In this document: in pieces, positions 1 to 8,968 of the stretch
Numbering within the stretch: position 1 is the stretch's first letter
Layout of the letters: the number at the start of each line of letters is the position of its first letter
Assembly (NCBI RefSeq): GCF_001995175.1
Contig: NZ_MUKN01000012.1
Coordinates: 1-64,000, forward strand
DNA from: Rathayibacter rhapontici
GTDB lineage: Bacteria > Actinomycetota > Actinomycetes > Actinomycetales > Microbacteriaceae
Direction: 5' to 3'
Length of the DNA stretch: 64,000 nucleotides
Translations under genes and position numbers: made by a program
Notes under the pieces: model-generated
What the model saw: only the letters and a program-made list of their open reading frames with translations
What the model was told of the DNA's origin: nothing
The model's database searches: none

Positions 1-903
1 GCCGCTCCTCCGCGCCCGACGTCGGTCCCCGCCGCGGCCGCGCTGCCCGTCATCGCGAAGCCGCCGATCCGCAAGCTCGCGAAGGACCTCGACGTCGACC
101 TCCTCGAGGTGCAGGCCACCGGCCTCGCCGGCGAGGTCACCCGCGACGACGTCATCCGCCACGCGTCCCAGGCCAGCGTCTTCCGCAACATCCAGACCCC
201 CGCGTGGGCCGACTCCCGCGAGGAGCGGATCCCGGTGCGCGGCGTCCGCAAGGCCATCGCCGCCGCGATGTCGCAGAGCGCCTTCACCGCGCCGCACGTC
301 AGCGTCTTCGTCGACGTCGACGCGACGCGCACGATGGAGTTCGTCAAGCGGCTGAAGAACTCGCCCGACTTCGCCGGCACCAAGGTGTCGCCGCTGCTGA
401 TCATGGCGAAGGCCATCATCTGGGCGGTCCGGAGGAACCCCACCGTCAACTCGGCGTGGACCGACTCCGAGATCATCGTGCGCCACTACGTCAACCTCGG
501 CATCGCCGCGGCCACCCCCCGCGGACTGATCGTCCCGAACGTCAAGGACGCCCAGTCGATGAGCCTGCTCGAGCTGGCCCAGGCCCTCGAGAAGCTCACC
601 CTCGACGCCCGCGACGGCAAGACGGCGCCCGCCGACATGCAGAACGGCACCATCACGATCACCAACATCGGCGTCTTCGGGATGGACACGGGCACCCCGA
701 TCCTGAACCCGGGCGAGGTCGCGATCATCGCGCTCGGCACGATCAAGCAGAAGCCGTGGGTCGTCGACGGCGAGGTCCGTCCCCGCTACGTCACCACGGT
801 CGGGGGTTCCTTCGACCACCGCGTCGTCGACGGCGACGTCGTCAGCCGCTTCGTCGCCGACGTGGCGAGCGTGCTGGAGGAGCCGGCGCTGCTGCTGGAC
901 TGA
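1..903 (+). CDS. 2-oxoacid dehydrogenase E2 (dihydrolipoamide acyltransferase), 5' end outside window
   Basis: Core acyltransferase of a pyruvate or branched-chain 2-oxoacid dehydrogenase complex; it moves the acyl group from lipoamide to CoA. The frame is open from base 1, so the N-terminal lipoyl domain(s) lie outside the window. Visible are an Ala/Pro linker, a peripheral-subunit-binding domain (about 55-165, with the '[13 protein letters not shown]' signature) and the whole catalytic domain. The active-site motif 'FDHRVVDGD' is at about 811-837 and contains the catalytic His and Asp. Which 2-oxoacid is used cannot be decided, because the E1 genes are not in view. The gene is followed by a repeat-rich gap. 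Confidence 0.93.
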   Translation, partial: AAPPRPTSVPAAAALPVIAKPPIRKLAKDLDVDLLEVQATGLAGEVTRDDVIRHASQASVFRNIQTPAWADSREERIPVRGVRKAIAAAMSQSAFTAPHVSVFVDVDATRTMEFVKRLKNSPDFAGTKVSPLLIMAKAIIWAVRRNPTVNSAWTDSEIIVRHYVNLGIAAATPRGLIVPNVKDAQSMSLLELAQALEKLTLDARDGKTAPADMQNGTITITNIGVFGMDTGTPILNPGEVAIIALGTIKQKPWVVDGEVRPRYVTTVGGSFDHRVVDGDVVSRFVADVASVLEEPALLLD

Positions 904-911
904 GCGGACTC

Positions 912-1151
912 CTCCTTCGTCGTCGTCCGCTCCGCGGTCGGCTTCCGCAGGGGGTCGCGTCCCGTGGAGCGGGGTGCGTTCCGCTACGGCGATCCGCTGG
1001 CACGCGGATCGCCGGTTCGCTGTGCTCGTTTGAGCTGACTGCTCCTTCGTCGTCGTCCGCTCCGCGGTCGGCTGTCGCAGGGGGTCGCGTCCCGTGGAGC
1101 GGGGTGCGGACCGCTGCGGCGATCCGCTGGCACGCGGATCGCCGGTTCGCT
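912..1151. repeat. duplicated 110-bp unit with internal perfect stem-loops
   Basis: Two near-identical copies lie 130 bases apart, at about 912-1021 and 1042-1151, just downstream of the E2 stop codon. Each carries a perfect inverted repeat of 10 bases around a 6-base loop (988-997/1004-1013 and 1118-1127/1134-1143, arms GGCGATCCGC and GCGGATCGCC). No coding potential is convincing here. The hairpins could end E2 transcription, but there is no T-tract. Confidence 0.7.
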
Positions 1152-1200
1152 CGGCGGTTCCCGCCGTCGTTGACGGGTGGTGGTCGGAGCTCGCGCAGCC

Positions 1201-1476
1201 TGCTGGTCGAGCAGCCGCCGCGGGCGGCGTCTCGAGACCCGCCTGCTCTGGAGTGAGTGGGTCTCGATACGTCCGCTGCGCCGGCTACTCGACCAGCAGT
1301 ATCGGCGTCCCGCAGCCTGCTGGTCGAGTAGTCACCGGAGCCGTCGTCTCGAGACCTGCGTGTTCTGGAGTGGGTGGGTCTCGATACGCCCGCTGTGCGG
1401 GCTACTCGACCAGCGAGGTGGGGGAGCTCGCGCAGCCTGCTGGTCGAGTAGCCGCCGCGGGCGGCGTATCTAAACC
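1201..1476. repeat. five alternating copies of a dispersed ~37-bp palindromic repeat
   Basis: Units run from CTGGTCGAGTAG (or GAGCAG) to GTATCGAGACC or GTCTCGAGACC, with a short GC-rich centre. They lie at 1201-1239 (+), 1260-1296 (-), 1320-1356 (+), 1377-1413 (-) and 1440-1476 (+, right arm degenerate). Regular alternation of orientation and a spacing of about 60 bases resemble the paired REP/BIME elements of other bacteria. Together with the 110-bp duplication they fill the whole gene-free interval 904-1494. Further copies are at 8886-8922 and 36484-36622. Confidence 0.8.
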
Positions 1477-1494
1477 CGCCACCGAGGGCGGGGG

Positions 1495-3047
1495 CTACGC
1501 CGTCAGCGCGACCGCCGTCCACGACACCGGGGGCAGCGTCACCGTGAGGGTGCCGCCCTCGAGGGAGGCGTCGATCGCGTCGCGCAGGCCCACGCGCTCC
1601 TGGTCGTCCTTCGTGTTCTTCGCGTAGGGGTCCTCGTCGAAGAGGGCCACCGCCTCCGCGATGCTCGAGACGCCCAGGCCGGACACGTCGACGGTGACCG
1701 TGATCGACTCCGTCTGCGAGCGGTTCACGAGGAAGACCGACGAGCGGTCGCCGTCGTGCGTCGCGACGGAGTCGACGAGCGGAGCCTCGCCGTGGCGGGC
1801 GGTGGAGTACGTGCCCGCCTCGATCCGCGGCTTGAGCACGGTGCCCGACGCGAGACGCGCGGTCGTCGAGAACGGGAAGAACGTGGTCTGGCGCCACGCC
1901 GCTCCGCCCGGCTCGGTCATGATCGGCGCGATCACGTTGACCAGCTGCGCGAGCGAGGCCGAGGTCACGCGGTCGGAGTGCTTCAGCAGCGTGATCATCA
2001 GGTTGCCCAGGACCACCGCGTCGGCGACCGAGTAGACGTCCTCGAGCAGGCGGGGGGCGTAGGCCCACTCGCGGGTGCTCTGGTCGCCCTCGGCGTCGGC
2101 CTTCTCCTTGGCCTGCCACTCCTCGAGGTACCAGATGTTCCACTCGTCGAAGGACAGCATGATGTCCTTCGACTTCTTGAGCTTGTACTTCACGTGGTCG
2201 GCGGTCGCGACGACCGTCGCGATGAAGTACTCCATGTCGAGGGAGGAGGCCAGGAACGAGCCCAGGTCTCCGCCGTACTCTTGGTAGTACGCGTGGCACG
2301 AGACGTACTCGACGTCGTCGTAGGTGTGCTCGAGGACGACGCGCTCCCACTCGCCGAAGGTCGGCATGCCGGATCCGGACGAGCCGCAGACCACCAGCTC
2401 GAGCGACGGGTCGGCGATCTTGAGCGCCTTGGCGGTGCGGGAGGCGAGCTTGCCGTAGTCCTCGGCGTTCATGTGGCCGACCTGCCAGGGGCCGTCCATC
2501 TCGTTGCCGAGGCACCACATGCGGATGTCGTAGGGCTCGGTGCCGCCGTTGGCGATCCGCTGGTCGGCGAGGGCGGTGCCGGCCGGCCCGTTCGCGTACT
2601 CGAGCACGTCGAGCGCCTCGAGGACGCCGCGGGTGCCGAGGTTGACCGCGTACATGATCTCGCTGCCGGTGAGCTCGGCCCAGCGGGCGAACTCGTCGAG
2701 TCCGACCTCGTTGGTCTCGAGCGAGTGCCAGGCCAGGTCGCGGCGGCGGGGGCGCTCGGAGCGCGGGCCCACCCCGTCCTCCCAGCGGTAGCCCGAGACG
2801 AAGTTGCCGCCGGGGTAGCGGATGGTCGTGCTGCCCAGCTCCTTCACCAGGTCCACCACGTCGAGGCGGAAGCGTCCTCGTTGGCGGTGGGGTGGCCGGG
2901 CTCGTAGATGCCGTCGTAGACGCAGCGGCCGAGGTGCTCGACGAACGAGCCGAAGATCCGCGGATTCACGGGGGCGACGACCGCGGTGGGATCGAGGGTG
3001 ATCCGGGCCGAGGAGGTGGACGGGACGGCGCGGGGAGCGTCGGTCAT
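1495..3047 (-). pseudogene. abfA: GH51 alpha-L-arabinofuranosidase, single-base frameshift near 2872
   Basis: Intracellular retaining exo-glycosidase that releases L-arabinose from arabino-oligosaccharides. Residues 1-57 are read from the ATG at 3047 ('RIFGSFVEHLGRCVYDGIY', typical GH51 N-terminus), then one base is missing near 2872. The rest continues one frame over ('TTIRYPGGNFVSGYRWEDG'). The acid/base Glu lies in 'LGNEMDG' (about residue 183) and the nucleophile Glu in 'SFDEWN' (about 302). Adding one base restores about 517 residues, the normal family length. Restoring a G (GACGCTTC to GACGGCTTC) rebuilds the family-typical GFR sequence. It is the last gene of the ABC-transporter operon. 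It may be a real pseudogene or a sequence error; conservation downstream of the break favours recent or artefactual origin. Confidence 0.9.
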
Positions 3048-3117
3048 GACAGGGCCTTTCTGAGGCGGTGACGGGCCCCTCCTGTTCCGGAGGGGAGTGG
3101 TGCGCGGGTGCGGCCGG

Positions 3118-4041
3118 TCACTTGACCGAGCCGATGGACAGCCCGCCCTGCCAGTACTTCTGCAGGGTGAGGAAGGAGACGATCAGCGGGATCACCGAGA
3201 TGAGGGCCCCGACGATCACGAGGTTCCACAGCGACTGCCCGCCGGTGTTGACCGACGCCTGGGTCTGCCAGGTGCCCAGGCCCACGGTGACGGGGAAGAG
3301 CTGCGAGTTCGAGAGCATCACGAGAGGGAGGAAGTAGTTGTTCCAGGTTCCCACGACCGACAGCAGCAGCACCGTCACGAGCGCGGGGCGCAGCAGCGGC
3401 AGGGCGACGCGGAAGAAGACCGTGATCTCGCCCGCCCCGTCCATCCGCGCGGCGTCGAGCATCTCCTCCGGCACCGCGTCCTGCGTGTAGACGCGCATGA
3501 GGTAGACCGCGAACGGGTTGAGCATCGAGGGCAGGATGACCGCCCACATGGTGTTGGTGAGCTGCGCAGCGCTGAACATGACGAACAGCGGGATGACCAG
3601 GGCCGTCGCCGGCACCATCACGGAGCCCAGGACCAGCGAGAAGAAGGCGTTGCGGCCCTTGAACGCGTACGCCGCGAAGCCGTAGCCCGCGAGCACCGAC
3701 AGGACCGTCGCTCCGAGACCGCCGACGAAGGCGTAGAGGAACGAGTTGCCGAGCCACTTCCAGTAGAGCCCGTTGGAGTAGGTGAACAGCGAGCCGATGT
3801 TGGTGAAGAACTCGAAGGAGTCGCCGAACCAGAGCGGGCTGACGGTTCCGGAGAAGAGGCCGACCTGGTCCTTCGTCGACGCCACCACGAGCCACCAGAA
3901 CGGCAGGGCGAAGTAGACGACGAAGGCGAGCAGGATCACGTGGGGGAGCAGCTGGCGTCCGCCGCGGCGGCTGCGGGCGCGGACGGCGTCCTCGCGTCGC
4001 TGCACGCGGTCGCGCTTGGGGGCGAGTTCGAGGGTGCTCAT
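3118..4041 (-). CDS. carbohydrate ABC transporter permease (MalG/AraQ type)
   Basis: Inner-membrane subunit of a CUT1 sugar importer, 307 residues with six predicted membrane segments. After a basic cytoplasmic N-terminus the first segment is 'LLPHVILLAFVVYFALPF'. The ATPase-contact EAA loop is clear ('EEMLDAARMDGAGE', about residues 185-200), followed by 'FFRVALPLLRPALVTVL'. It overlaps the stop of the partner permease by 4 bases and precedes the arabinofuranosidase gene, so the cargo is probably an arabinoside or arabino-oligosaccharide. As usual for CUT1 systems no ATPase gene is nearby; a shared MsiK-type ATPase elsewhere is expected (inference). Confidence 0.93.
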   Translation of the reverse strand: MSTLELAPKRDRVQRREDAVRARSRRGGRQLLPHVILLAFVVYFALPFWWLVVASTKDQVGLFSGTVSPLWFGDSFEFFTNIGSLFTYSNGLYWKWLGNSFLYAFVGGLGATVLSVLAGYGFAAYAFKGRNAFFSLVLGSVMVPATALVIPLFVMFSAAQLTNTMWAVILPSMLNPFAVYLMRVYTQDAVPEEMLDAARMDGAGEITVFFRVALPLLRPALVTVLLLSVVGTWNNYFLPLVMLSNSQLFPVTVGLGTWQTQASVNTGGQSLWNLVIVGALISVIPLIVSFLTLQKYWQGGLSIGSVK

Positions 4042-4984
4042 GAGAGTCCGTTCCGCTTCTTCGTGGCCGCCAGGAACAGGTACGACCCGACGAACACCAC
4101 CAGGCCCAGCGCGAACGAGATCGCGGAGGCGTAGTTGAACTGGTTGTAGGAGAAGGCGAGCGTGTAGGCGTAGATGTTCGGCGTGTAGGACGCGTCGATC
4201 GAGCCGGACGCCAGCGAGCGCAGGATCTGCGGCTCGGTGAAGAACTGGAGCGTGCCGATGAGGGCGAAGACGAGGATCAGCACCATCGAGGAGGAGATCA
4301 TCGGGATCTTGATCCGCAGAGCCGTCTGGAGCGCGCTCGCGCCGTCGAGGCGGGCGCCTCGTACACGGCGGGGTCGATGCCCTGCAGGGCCGCGTAGATG
4401 ATGATCATGTAGTAGCCCGCCCACTGCCAGGTGACGACGTTGACGAGGCTGCCGAAGATCGACTCCTTGCCGAGCAGGTTCGGAGCGTCGAGGCCGAACC
4501 AGCCGAACACCTCCGAGGCCGGGCCGAACGAGGGGCTGTAGAGGAAGCCCCACATCAGCGCGCCGATGACGGCGGGCACCGCGTACGGCACGAAGATCAT
4601 CAGCCGGGCGAAGCGCGAGAACCGCGAGGTGAGCGCGTCCAGCATCAGCGCCGCGATCAGCGAGACCAGCATCTGGATCGGGATCAGGATGAACGCGAAC
4701 CGGACCACGAGCCAGACGCCCTCGAGGAAGAGGGGGTCCGAGAACGCCTTGGCGTAGTTCGCGAACCAGACCCACTCGGTGCCGGTGGCGACGGTCTTGT
4801 TCTGCAGGCTCAGGATGAACGAGTAGATCAGGGGCGTGATCAGGAAGACCACGAGGAAGACGCCGAAGGGGGCGACGAAGACCCAGCCCCAGCGGGCGCG
4901 GCGCGAGGCGACGACTCCGGTGCGGGGCTTCTTCGTGCGGCGTTCGGCGGTGGCGGCGGGCGCGGGGACGACGAGGTTCGACAT
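4038..4984 (-). pseudogene. carbohydrate ABC transporter permease (MalF/AraP type), frameshift near 4356
   Basis: Second membrane subunit of the arabinoside importer. The first ~209 residues read from the ATG at 4984 through 'AALQGIDPAVYEA'. The EAA loop then resumes in another frame as 'RLDGASALQTALRIKIP' and runs to a normal C-terminus ('ATKKRNGLS'). Observed GAGGCGCCCGCC needs one extra G (GAGGCGGCCCGCC) to give the expected EAARLDG, so one base is missing near 4354-4357. With it restored the protein has about 315 residues, the usual size. The break hits the ATPase-contact loop, so a true mutant would be inactive. It is the second lesion in this operon. Confidence 0.9.
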
Positions 4985-5044
4985 GGTGCTCCTTCGAGAC
5001 GGGACGGGGCGGCCGCCGCCCTCGCGGACGGCGGCCGCCGGTCG

Positions 5045-6373
5045 TCAACCGACCGTGTAGCCCTGACCGGCGGCGTAGTCGCTGACCGCGGTCTGGTAGG
5101 TCGCGAGGGCGTCCTCGACGCTGGACTCGCCGCTGTTGACCGCGTTCACGGCCTCGGTGAGCTTGTCGTAGGCGAAGTTCTGGAACGGCGAGACCTGGAA
5201 GCCCTGGTACTCGGTCGCGGCGGTGAGGAAGACGTCCTTGTTGATCCGCTGACCCCCGAAGAAGTCGTACTCGAGGTCCGCGAAGTAGTCGGACTCGAGG
5301 ATCGGCTTCCAGAGCGGGAACAGCGCGCCCTTCTCGATGCCGATCTTCCAGGCCTCCTCGGTGCCGAAGATCTCCTTGGCGACGAGGGCCGCCGCCTCCT
5401 TGTCCTCGGCCTGCTCGGTCACCGCGAACGCGGATCCGCCGATGTTGATCTGGGTCGGCTCCTCGCCCTCCCACTGGGGGACCGGAGCGGCGCGCCATAC
5501 GGCGTCGGGGTCGGCGCCCTCGAAGCCCTGCAGGTAGCCGGGCAGCCAGGCGGCGGCGATGACGGACGCGTAGGTGCCGTCGACGAGGTGCGTGTTGTAG
5601 TCGGTGGTCGAGCTGTCCTCGGTGCCGACGAGGCCCTTGGTGACGAGGTCGTTCCAGTAGTTCATGACCTTGGCGCTGGCCTCGTCGTCGAGGTCGACCG
5701 TGACGTCGGTGCCGTCGACGGTGTAGGGCACGGAGCCGGCCTGCGCGAAGAGCGCCTGCTGGTACGCGCGGCCGTTGCCCGCGTAGTCGGTCATCAGGGT
5801 GCTGGAGCCGGCGTCCTTGAGCGCCTGCGCGGCGGCCGCGTACTCCTCCCACGTGGTGGGGACGGGGATGCCGTACTCGTCGAGGATGTCCTGGCGGTAC
5901 AGCATGCCGACGGGTCCGCCGTCGACCGGGATCGCGTAGGTGGCGTCACCGCTGGAGACGTCGGCCCAGGCGCCCTCGGAGTAGTTCTGCTGCACGTCGG
6001 ACGCGCCGTACTCGTTCAGGTCGACCAGGGCGTCCTGCGGGATGTAGCTCTGCACGACCTCGCTCTCGAGCATGACGACGTCGGGGGCGCCCGAGCCGGC
6101 CTGCACGGCGGTGGTGAGCTTGGTGTACTCGTCGTTGCCGGCGCCGGCGTTGCTCCAGCAGATCTGGACGTCGTCGTGGCTGTTGTTGAACAGGTCGACC
6201 ACGCCCTCGAACTCGGGGTACCAGGCCCACATCGTGACGACCTTCGCGTCCTCGTTCACGATGGTGTTCTCGCAGTTGGCGGCGTCGCTCCCGGCGGAGC
6301 AGCCCGTGAGAGCAGCGGCGGAGGCCGCGACGGCCACCCCCGCGGCCAGCAGTCTCTTCGAATGACGCGTCAT
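5045..6373 (-). CDS. sugar ABC transporter substrate-binding lipoprotein
   Basis: Extracytoplasmic solute-binding protein (SBP family 1), 442 residues. The ATG at 6373 is chosen over an upstream ATG at 6421 because it follows a strong AAAGGAAA site and gives a classical lipoprotein signal peptide ending in the lipobox 'LTGCSAG'. The mature part has the family's 'WAWYPEFEGVVDLFN' start and 'TYAIPVDGGPVGMLYR' ligand-lobe motif. It is the first gene of the operon with the two permeases and GH51 enzyme. The LacI-type operator at 6461-6486 lies about 90 bases upstream, indicating induction by a sugar, probably arabinose-related. Confidence 0.94.
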   Translation of the reverse strand: MTRHSKRLLAAGVAVAASAAALTGCSAGSDAANCENTIVNEDAKVVTMWAWYPEFEGVVDLFNNSHDDVQICWSNAGAGNDEYTKLTTAVQAGSGAPDVVMLESEVVQSYIPQDALVDLNEYGASDVQQNYSEGAWADVSSGDATYAIPVDGGPVGMLYRQDILDEYGIPVPTTWEEYAAAAQALKDAGSSTLMTDYAGNGRAYQQALFAQAGSVPYTVDGTDVTVDLDDEASAKVMNYWNDLVTKGLVGTEDSSTTDYNTHLVDGTYASVIAAAWLPGYLQGFEGADPDAVWRAAPVPQWEGEEPTQINIGGSAFAVTEQAEDKEAAALVAKEIFGTEEAWKIGIEKGALFPLWKPILESDYFADLEYDFFGGQRINKDVFLTAATEYQGFQVSPFQNFAYDKLTEAVNAVNSGESSVEDALATYQTAVSDYAAGQGYTVG

Positions 6374-6460
6374 TGCGTTTCCTTTCGGATGCGGCCGTCG
6401 TCGGCCTGAGGAGGGTTCCACGCGGGAGCGGGGAGGTTCTGCAGCGTGTCCCCGTCGTTT

Positions 6461-6486
6461 CTACAACGATGGAGACAACGTTGTAG
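6461..6486. promoter_or_regulatory. LacI-family operator of the arabinoside operon
   Basis: The perfect arms CTACAACG (6461-6468) and CGTTGTAG (6479-6486) enclose the core ACAACGTTGT (6475-6484). The same core occurs as a perfect 12-base palindrome at 8060-8071 upstream of the adjacent lacI-type gene. The CG-centred palindrome is typical of LacI-family sites. Confidence 0.75.
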
Positions 6487-6580
6487 AGATGATGATGCGG
6501 AGTCGCCGCGGCGCTGTCAAGAGCGGCTCGCCGAGCGGCTCGGGCGGTGTCCGCCCAGCCGGTCGTGCTGGACTGGACGA

Positions 6581-7012
6581 GTGGGAACGATCGACGCGTG
6601 CAGCCTCCTCGCCGACCGGGTGGAGGCGCTCGCCGCCTCCGATCCGCCGCCCAGGGCCCTGATCCGCGCGGTGGCGCGCGACATCGCCGGCATCCGGGGC
6701 GGGCTCCTCGGGCCCGTCGATCTGCTGAGCGGCGGCCGCAATCGCATCCGCGGCCGCGGCTTCGCCGAGCCGTACGACGACGACACCCGCGGGCAGGCGC
6801 GCCACTTCGCGGGCGTGGCCGGAGCGACGCTCCACCTCGGCGGTCCGCTCGCGCACCTGCTCCTGCGCACGGTCGGCGGCGACGCCGCGGGCAGTGCCGA
6901 CGACCGGCTCACCGAGCGGGCCGTGGAGTGGAGCCGGCTGCTGCGGCGAGGTCGTCTGCCGGTGCGCGAGGCGGGGGAGTGGATCCGCCGCGAGATCTGC
7001 GACTGCGGCTGA
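6581..7012 (+). CDS. hypothetical protein
   Basis: A 143-residue protein of unknown function from a GTG at 6581, convergent with the LacI gene (4-base gap). I recognise no family. Arg/Gly-rich, mostly helical and soluble: no signal peptide, no membrane segment. Features are a central 'GGLLGPVDLLSGGRNRIRGR' stretch and a C-terminal 'WIRREICDCG' with two cysteines. The frame stays open upstream to 6446, but that part overlaps the operator, so the later start is preferred. Base composition matches the neighbours. A spurious frame is possible, but nothing else occupies this interval. Confidence 0.5.
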   Translation: MGTIDACSLLADRVEALAASDPPPRALIRAVARDIAGIRGGLLGPVDLLSGGRNRIRGRGFAEPYDDDTRGQARHFAGVAGATLHLGGPLAHLLLRTVGGDAAGSADDRLTERAVEWSRLLRRGRLPVREAGEWIRREICDCG

Positions 7013-7016
7013 GCGC

Positions 7017-8027
7017 TCAGGCGGGAGCGCTCGACTCCCGCGCCACCACCGAGAACGCCGCGGTGCGCAGTCGGTGCGGACCCGTCTCGGTGCCGTCGAT
7101 GCGCGCCTTCAGCACGTCGACGGCGGTCTGGGCGATCTCCTCCCGCCCCGGGTCGATCGAGGACAGGCTCGGGACCGAGTAGCGCGACTCGTCGATGTCG
7201 TCGAAGCCGATCACCACGACGTCGCCGGGCACGTGGCGCCCCGCATCCTGGAGCGTGCGGATCGCCCCGAGCGCGAGCGTGTCGTTGAAGGCGAAGACGG
7301 CGTCGAAGTCGACGCCCGACTCGATGATGCCGCGCATCGCGACCGCGCCGTTGGCCCGGTGCCAGGGGCCGGAGTAGCCGATCAGCCGTTCGTCGTAGGG
7401 CACGCCCGCCGCCTCCAGCGCCTGCTCGTAGCCCCGGGTGCGGAGCACGGCCGAACCCACCTCCTCGCCGGCGTGCGCGCCGAGCGCGACGATGCGCCGG
7501 CGCCCGCTCTCGAGCAGGTGCTCCGTGGCGGCGCGCGCCGCCTCGACGTTCTGCATCGTGACGTGGTCGACGCGCTCGGTGAAGATGCGCTCGCCGAGGA
7601 GGACGAGCGGGTAGTCGACGGCGAGGGCGGGCTCGTCGGACATGTCGATGCCGAGCGGGCTGAAGAGCAGGCCGTCCGTCAGCTGCCGACGCGGAGAGCT
7701 GAGGACGCTGCGCTCGCGGGCCGGATCGGCCCCGGTCTGCTCGATCAGCACCGTGAGACCGCGGCGGTCGGCCGCGCGCATCACGCTGTCGGCGAGCTCG
7801 GCGAAGTAGGCGAGGCTGAGCTCGGGGAGCGCCAGGCCGATCACTCCCGTGCGGCCCCTGCGCAGGCTCCGCGCCGAGAGGTTCGGGCTGTAGCCGAGCT
7901 CCGCGATCGCGGCCTCGACCTTCTCGCGGGTGGCCGGACGGATGTGCGGATAGTCGTTGATGACGTTCGAGACCGTCTTGATCGACACTCCGGACGCGCG
8001 CGCGACATCGTGCAACGTGATCGCCAT
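7017..8027 (-). CDS. LacI-family transcriptional regulator of arabinoside utilisation
   Basis: Sugar-responsive repressor, 336 residues. The start at 8027 follows a strong GGAGGAGG site; an in-frame ATG at 8075 lies inside the operator and is rejected. Residues 1-55 form the LacI helix-turn-helix plus hinge ('ITLHDVARASGVSIKTVSNV', then 'GYSPNLSARSLRRGRT'). The rest is a periplasmic-binding-like effector domain ('VIGLALPELSLAYFAEL'; 'FNDTLALGAIRTLQDAG'). The palindrome in its own leader (8060-8071) and the matching site before the binding-protein gene (6475-6486) point to autoregulation and control of the operon downstream. Confidence 0.93.
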   Translation of the reverse strand: MAITLHDVARASGVSIKTVSNVINDYPHIRPATREKVEAAIAELGYSPNLSARSLRRGRTGVIGLALPELSLAYFAELADSVMRAADRRGLTVLIEQTGADPARERSVLSSPRRQLTDGLLFSPLGIDMSDEPALAVDYPLVLLGERIFTERVDHVTMQNVEAARAATEHLLESGRRRIVALGAHAGEEVGSAVLRTRGYEQALEAAGVPYDERLIGYSGPWHRANGAVAMRGIIESGVDFDAVFAFNDTLALGAIRTLQDAGRHVPGDVVVIGFDDIDESRYSVPSLSSIDPGREEIAQTAVDVLKARIDGTETGPHRLRTAAFSVVARESSAPA

Positions 8028-8059
8028 CGGTCCTCCTCCGCTCGGGGGTGCGCCCAACC

Positions 8060-8071
8060 TACAACGTTGTA
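8060..8071. promoter_or_regulatory. LacI-family operator, autoregulatory
   Basis: Perfect 12-base palindrome TACAACGTTGTA, 33 bases upstream of the lacI-type start codon at 8027, with the same core as the operator at 6475-6484. It also lies in the region shared with the divergent acetyltransferase gene. Confidence 0.75.
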
Positions 8072-8221
8072 CCACCGCACGTCCCGCGCCGTCCTGTTCT
8101 CCCGGGACACGGTGTCGCGGCGGAGGGGCGCCGCGGGCGGAGCGGAGGCGCCGCGGCCGTGTCGCGGTCGGCCGGTGCAGGGCGCGTCCCCCACGCTGGA
8201 GACTCGACGAGAGGGGGCGCG

Positions 8222-8845
8222 ATGGACGCGCGCGAGCACGAGGTCCGCCGGCGGATGGACGCCCACGAGCTGTACACCGATGCGGGCGACGGTCTCGAGG
8301 CGCTCGAGGAGGAGCGGATCCGCGGCAAGGAGCTCGCGCACGCCTACAACGCCACCGGTCCCCGCGAGGCGGACGAGCGCCGCCGGCTGCTGCACGAGCT
8401 GTTCGAGGCGGTCGGCGAGGGGGTCTGGGTCGAGCCGCCGCTGCACGTCGCCTACGGCAACCGCGTGCGCCTGGGCGAGAACGTCTACGTGAACTTCGGT
8501 CTGACGCTCGTCGACGACGTCGAGGTCGTGATCGGCGACCGGGTGATGATCGCCCCGAACGTCACCATCAGCACGACCGGTCACCCCGTGCACCCGGAGC
8601 TGCGCCGCGACGGCACCCAGTTCTCGGCGCCGGTCGTGATCGAGGACGACGTGTGGATCGGGGCGGGCGCGATCCTGCTGCCGGGCGTCGTGATCGGCGC
8701 GGGCTCGGTCGTGGCCTCGGGGGCGGTCGTGACGGCGAGCGTGCCTCCGCTCGTCGTCGTGGGAGGAGTGCCGGCGCGCGTGCTGCGGGCGATCGGCGAC
8801 GGCGACCGCGAGTGGGAGTACCGGGCGCCGCGGATGCTGGGCTGA
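8222..8845 (+). CDS. sugar O-acetyltransferase (maltose/galactoside acetyltransferase family)
   Basis: Cytoplasmic acetyl-CoA-dependent acetylation of sugars, thought to detoxify non-metabolisable sugars. The 207-residue protein has the N-terminal Mac domain ('ELYTDAGDGLEALEEERIRG') followed by left-handed beta-helix hexapeptides ('VVIGDRVMIAPNVTI', 'VVIEDDVWIGAGAILLPG'). The catalytic His is in 'STTGHPVH' (about residues 119-126). The ATG at 8222 follows GAGAGGGGG. Divergent from the LacI gene, so it may share the operator at 8060, in keeping with a role alongside sugar import. Confidence 0.92.
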   Translation: MDAREHEVRRRMDAHELYTDAGDGLEALEEERIRGKELAHAYNATGPREADERRRLLHELFEAVGEGVWVEPPLHVAYGNRVRLGENVYVNFGLTLVDDVEVVIGDRVMIAPNVTISTTGHPVHPELRRDGTQFSAPVVIEDDVWIGAGAILLPGVVIGAGSVVASGAVVTASVPPLVVVGGVPARVLRAIGDGDREWEYRAPRMLG

Positions 8846-8885
8846 CCCGGGGGCGGCGCTCGGCTGTGCAGGGCGACCAGCCCTG

Positions 8886-8922
8886 CTGATCGAGCAGGCC
8901 GCGCAGCGGCCGTATCGAGATC
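8886..8922 (+). repeat. single copy of the dispersed palindromic repeat
   Basis: CTGATCGAGCAG (8886-8897) to CGTATCGAGATC (8911-8922), the same unit as at 1201-1476 and 36484-36622. It sits between two co-directional genes. Confidence 0.7.
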
Positions 8923-8968
8923 CGCGGTGTCCAGCGGGGTGTTCTCCCGGGCTCGGTAGGCTCCGCGG

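Noticed and set aside
204-1256. Long Arg/Pro-rich reading frame across E2 and the repeats
   Set aside because: It is out of frame with the conserved E2 protein and has the Arg-rich composition of a GC-rich shadow frame.
1201-1476. CRISPR array
   Set aside because: The repeats alternate in orientation, diverge from each other, have no uniform unique spacers, and no cas genes are present.
3097-4134. 345-codon open frame opposite the MalG-type permease
   Set aside because: Highly charged low-complexity translation with no fold; the conserved permease lies on the other strand.
8048-8221. N-terminal extension of the acetyltransferase from an ATG at 8048
   Set aside because: The extension crosses the operator and is low-complexity; the ATG at 8222 has a good ribosome site and opens the conserved Mac domain.
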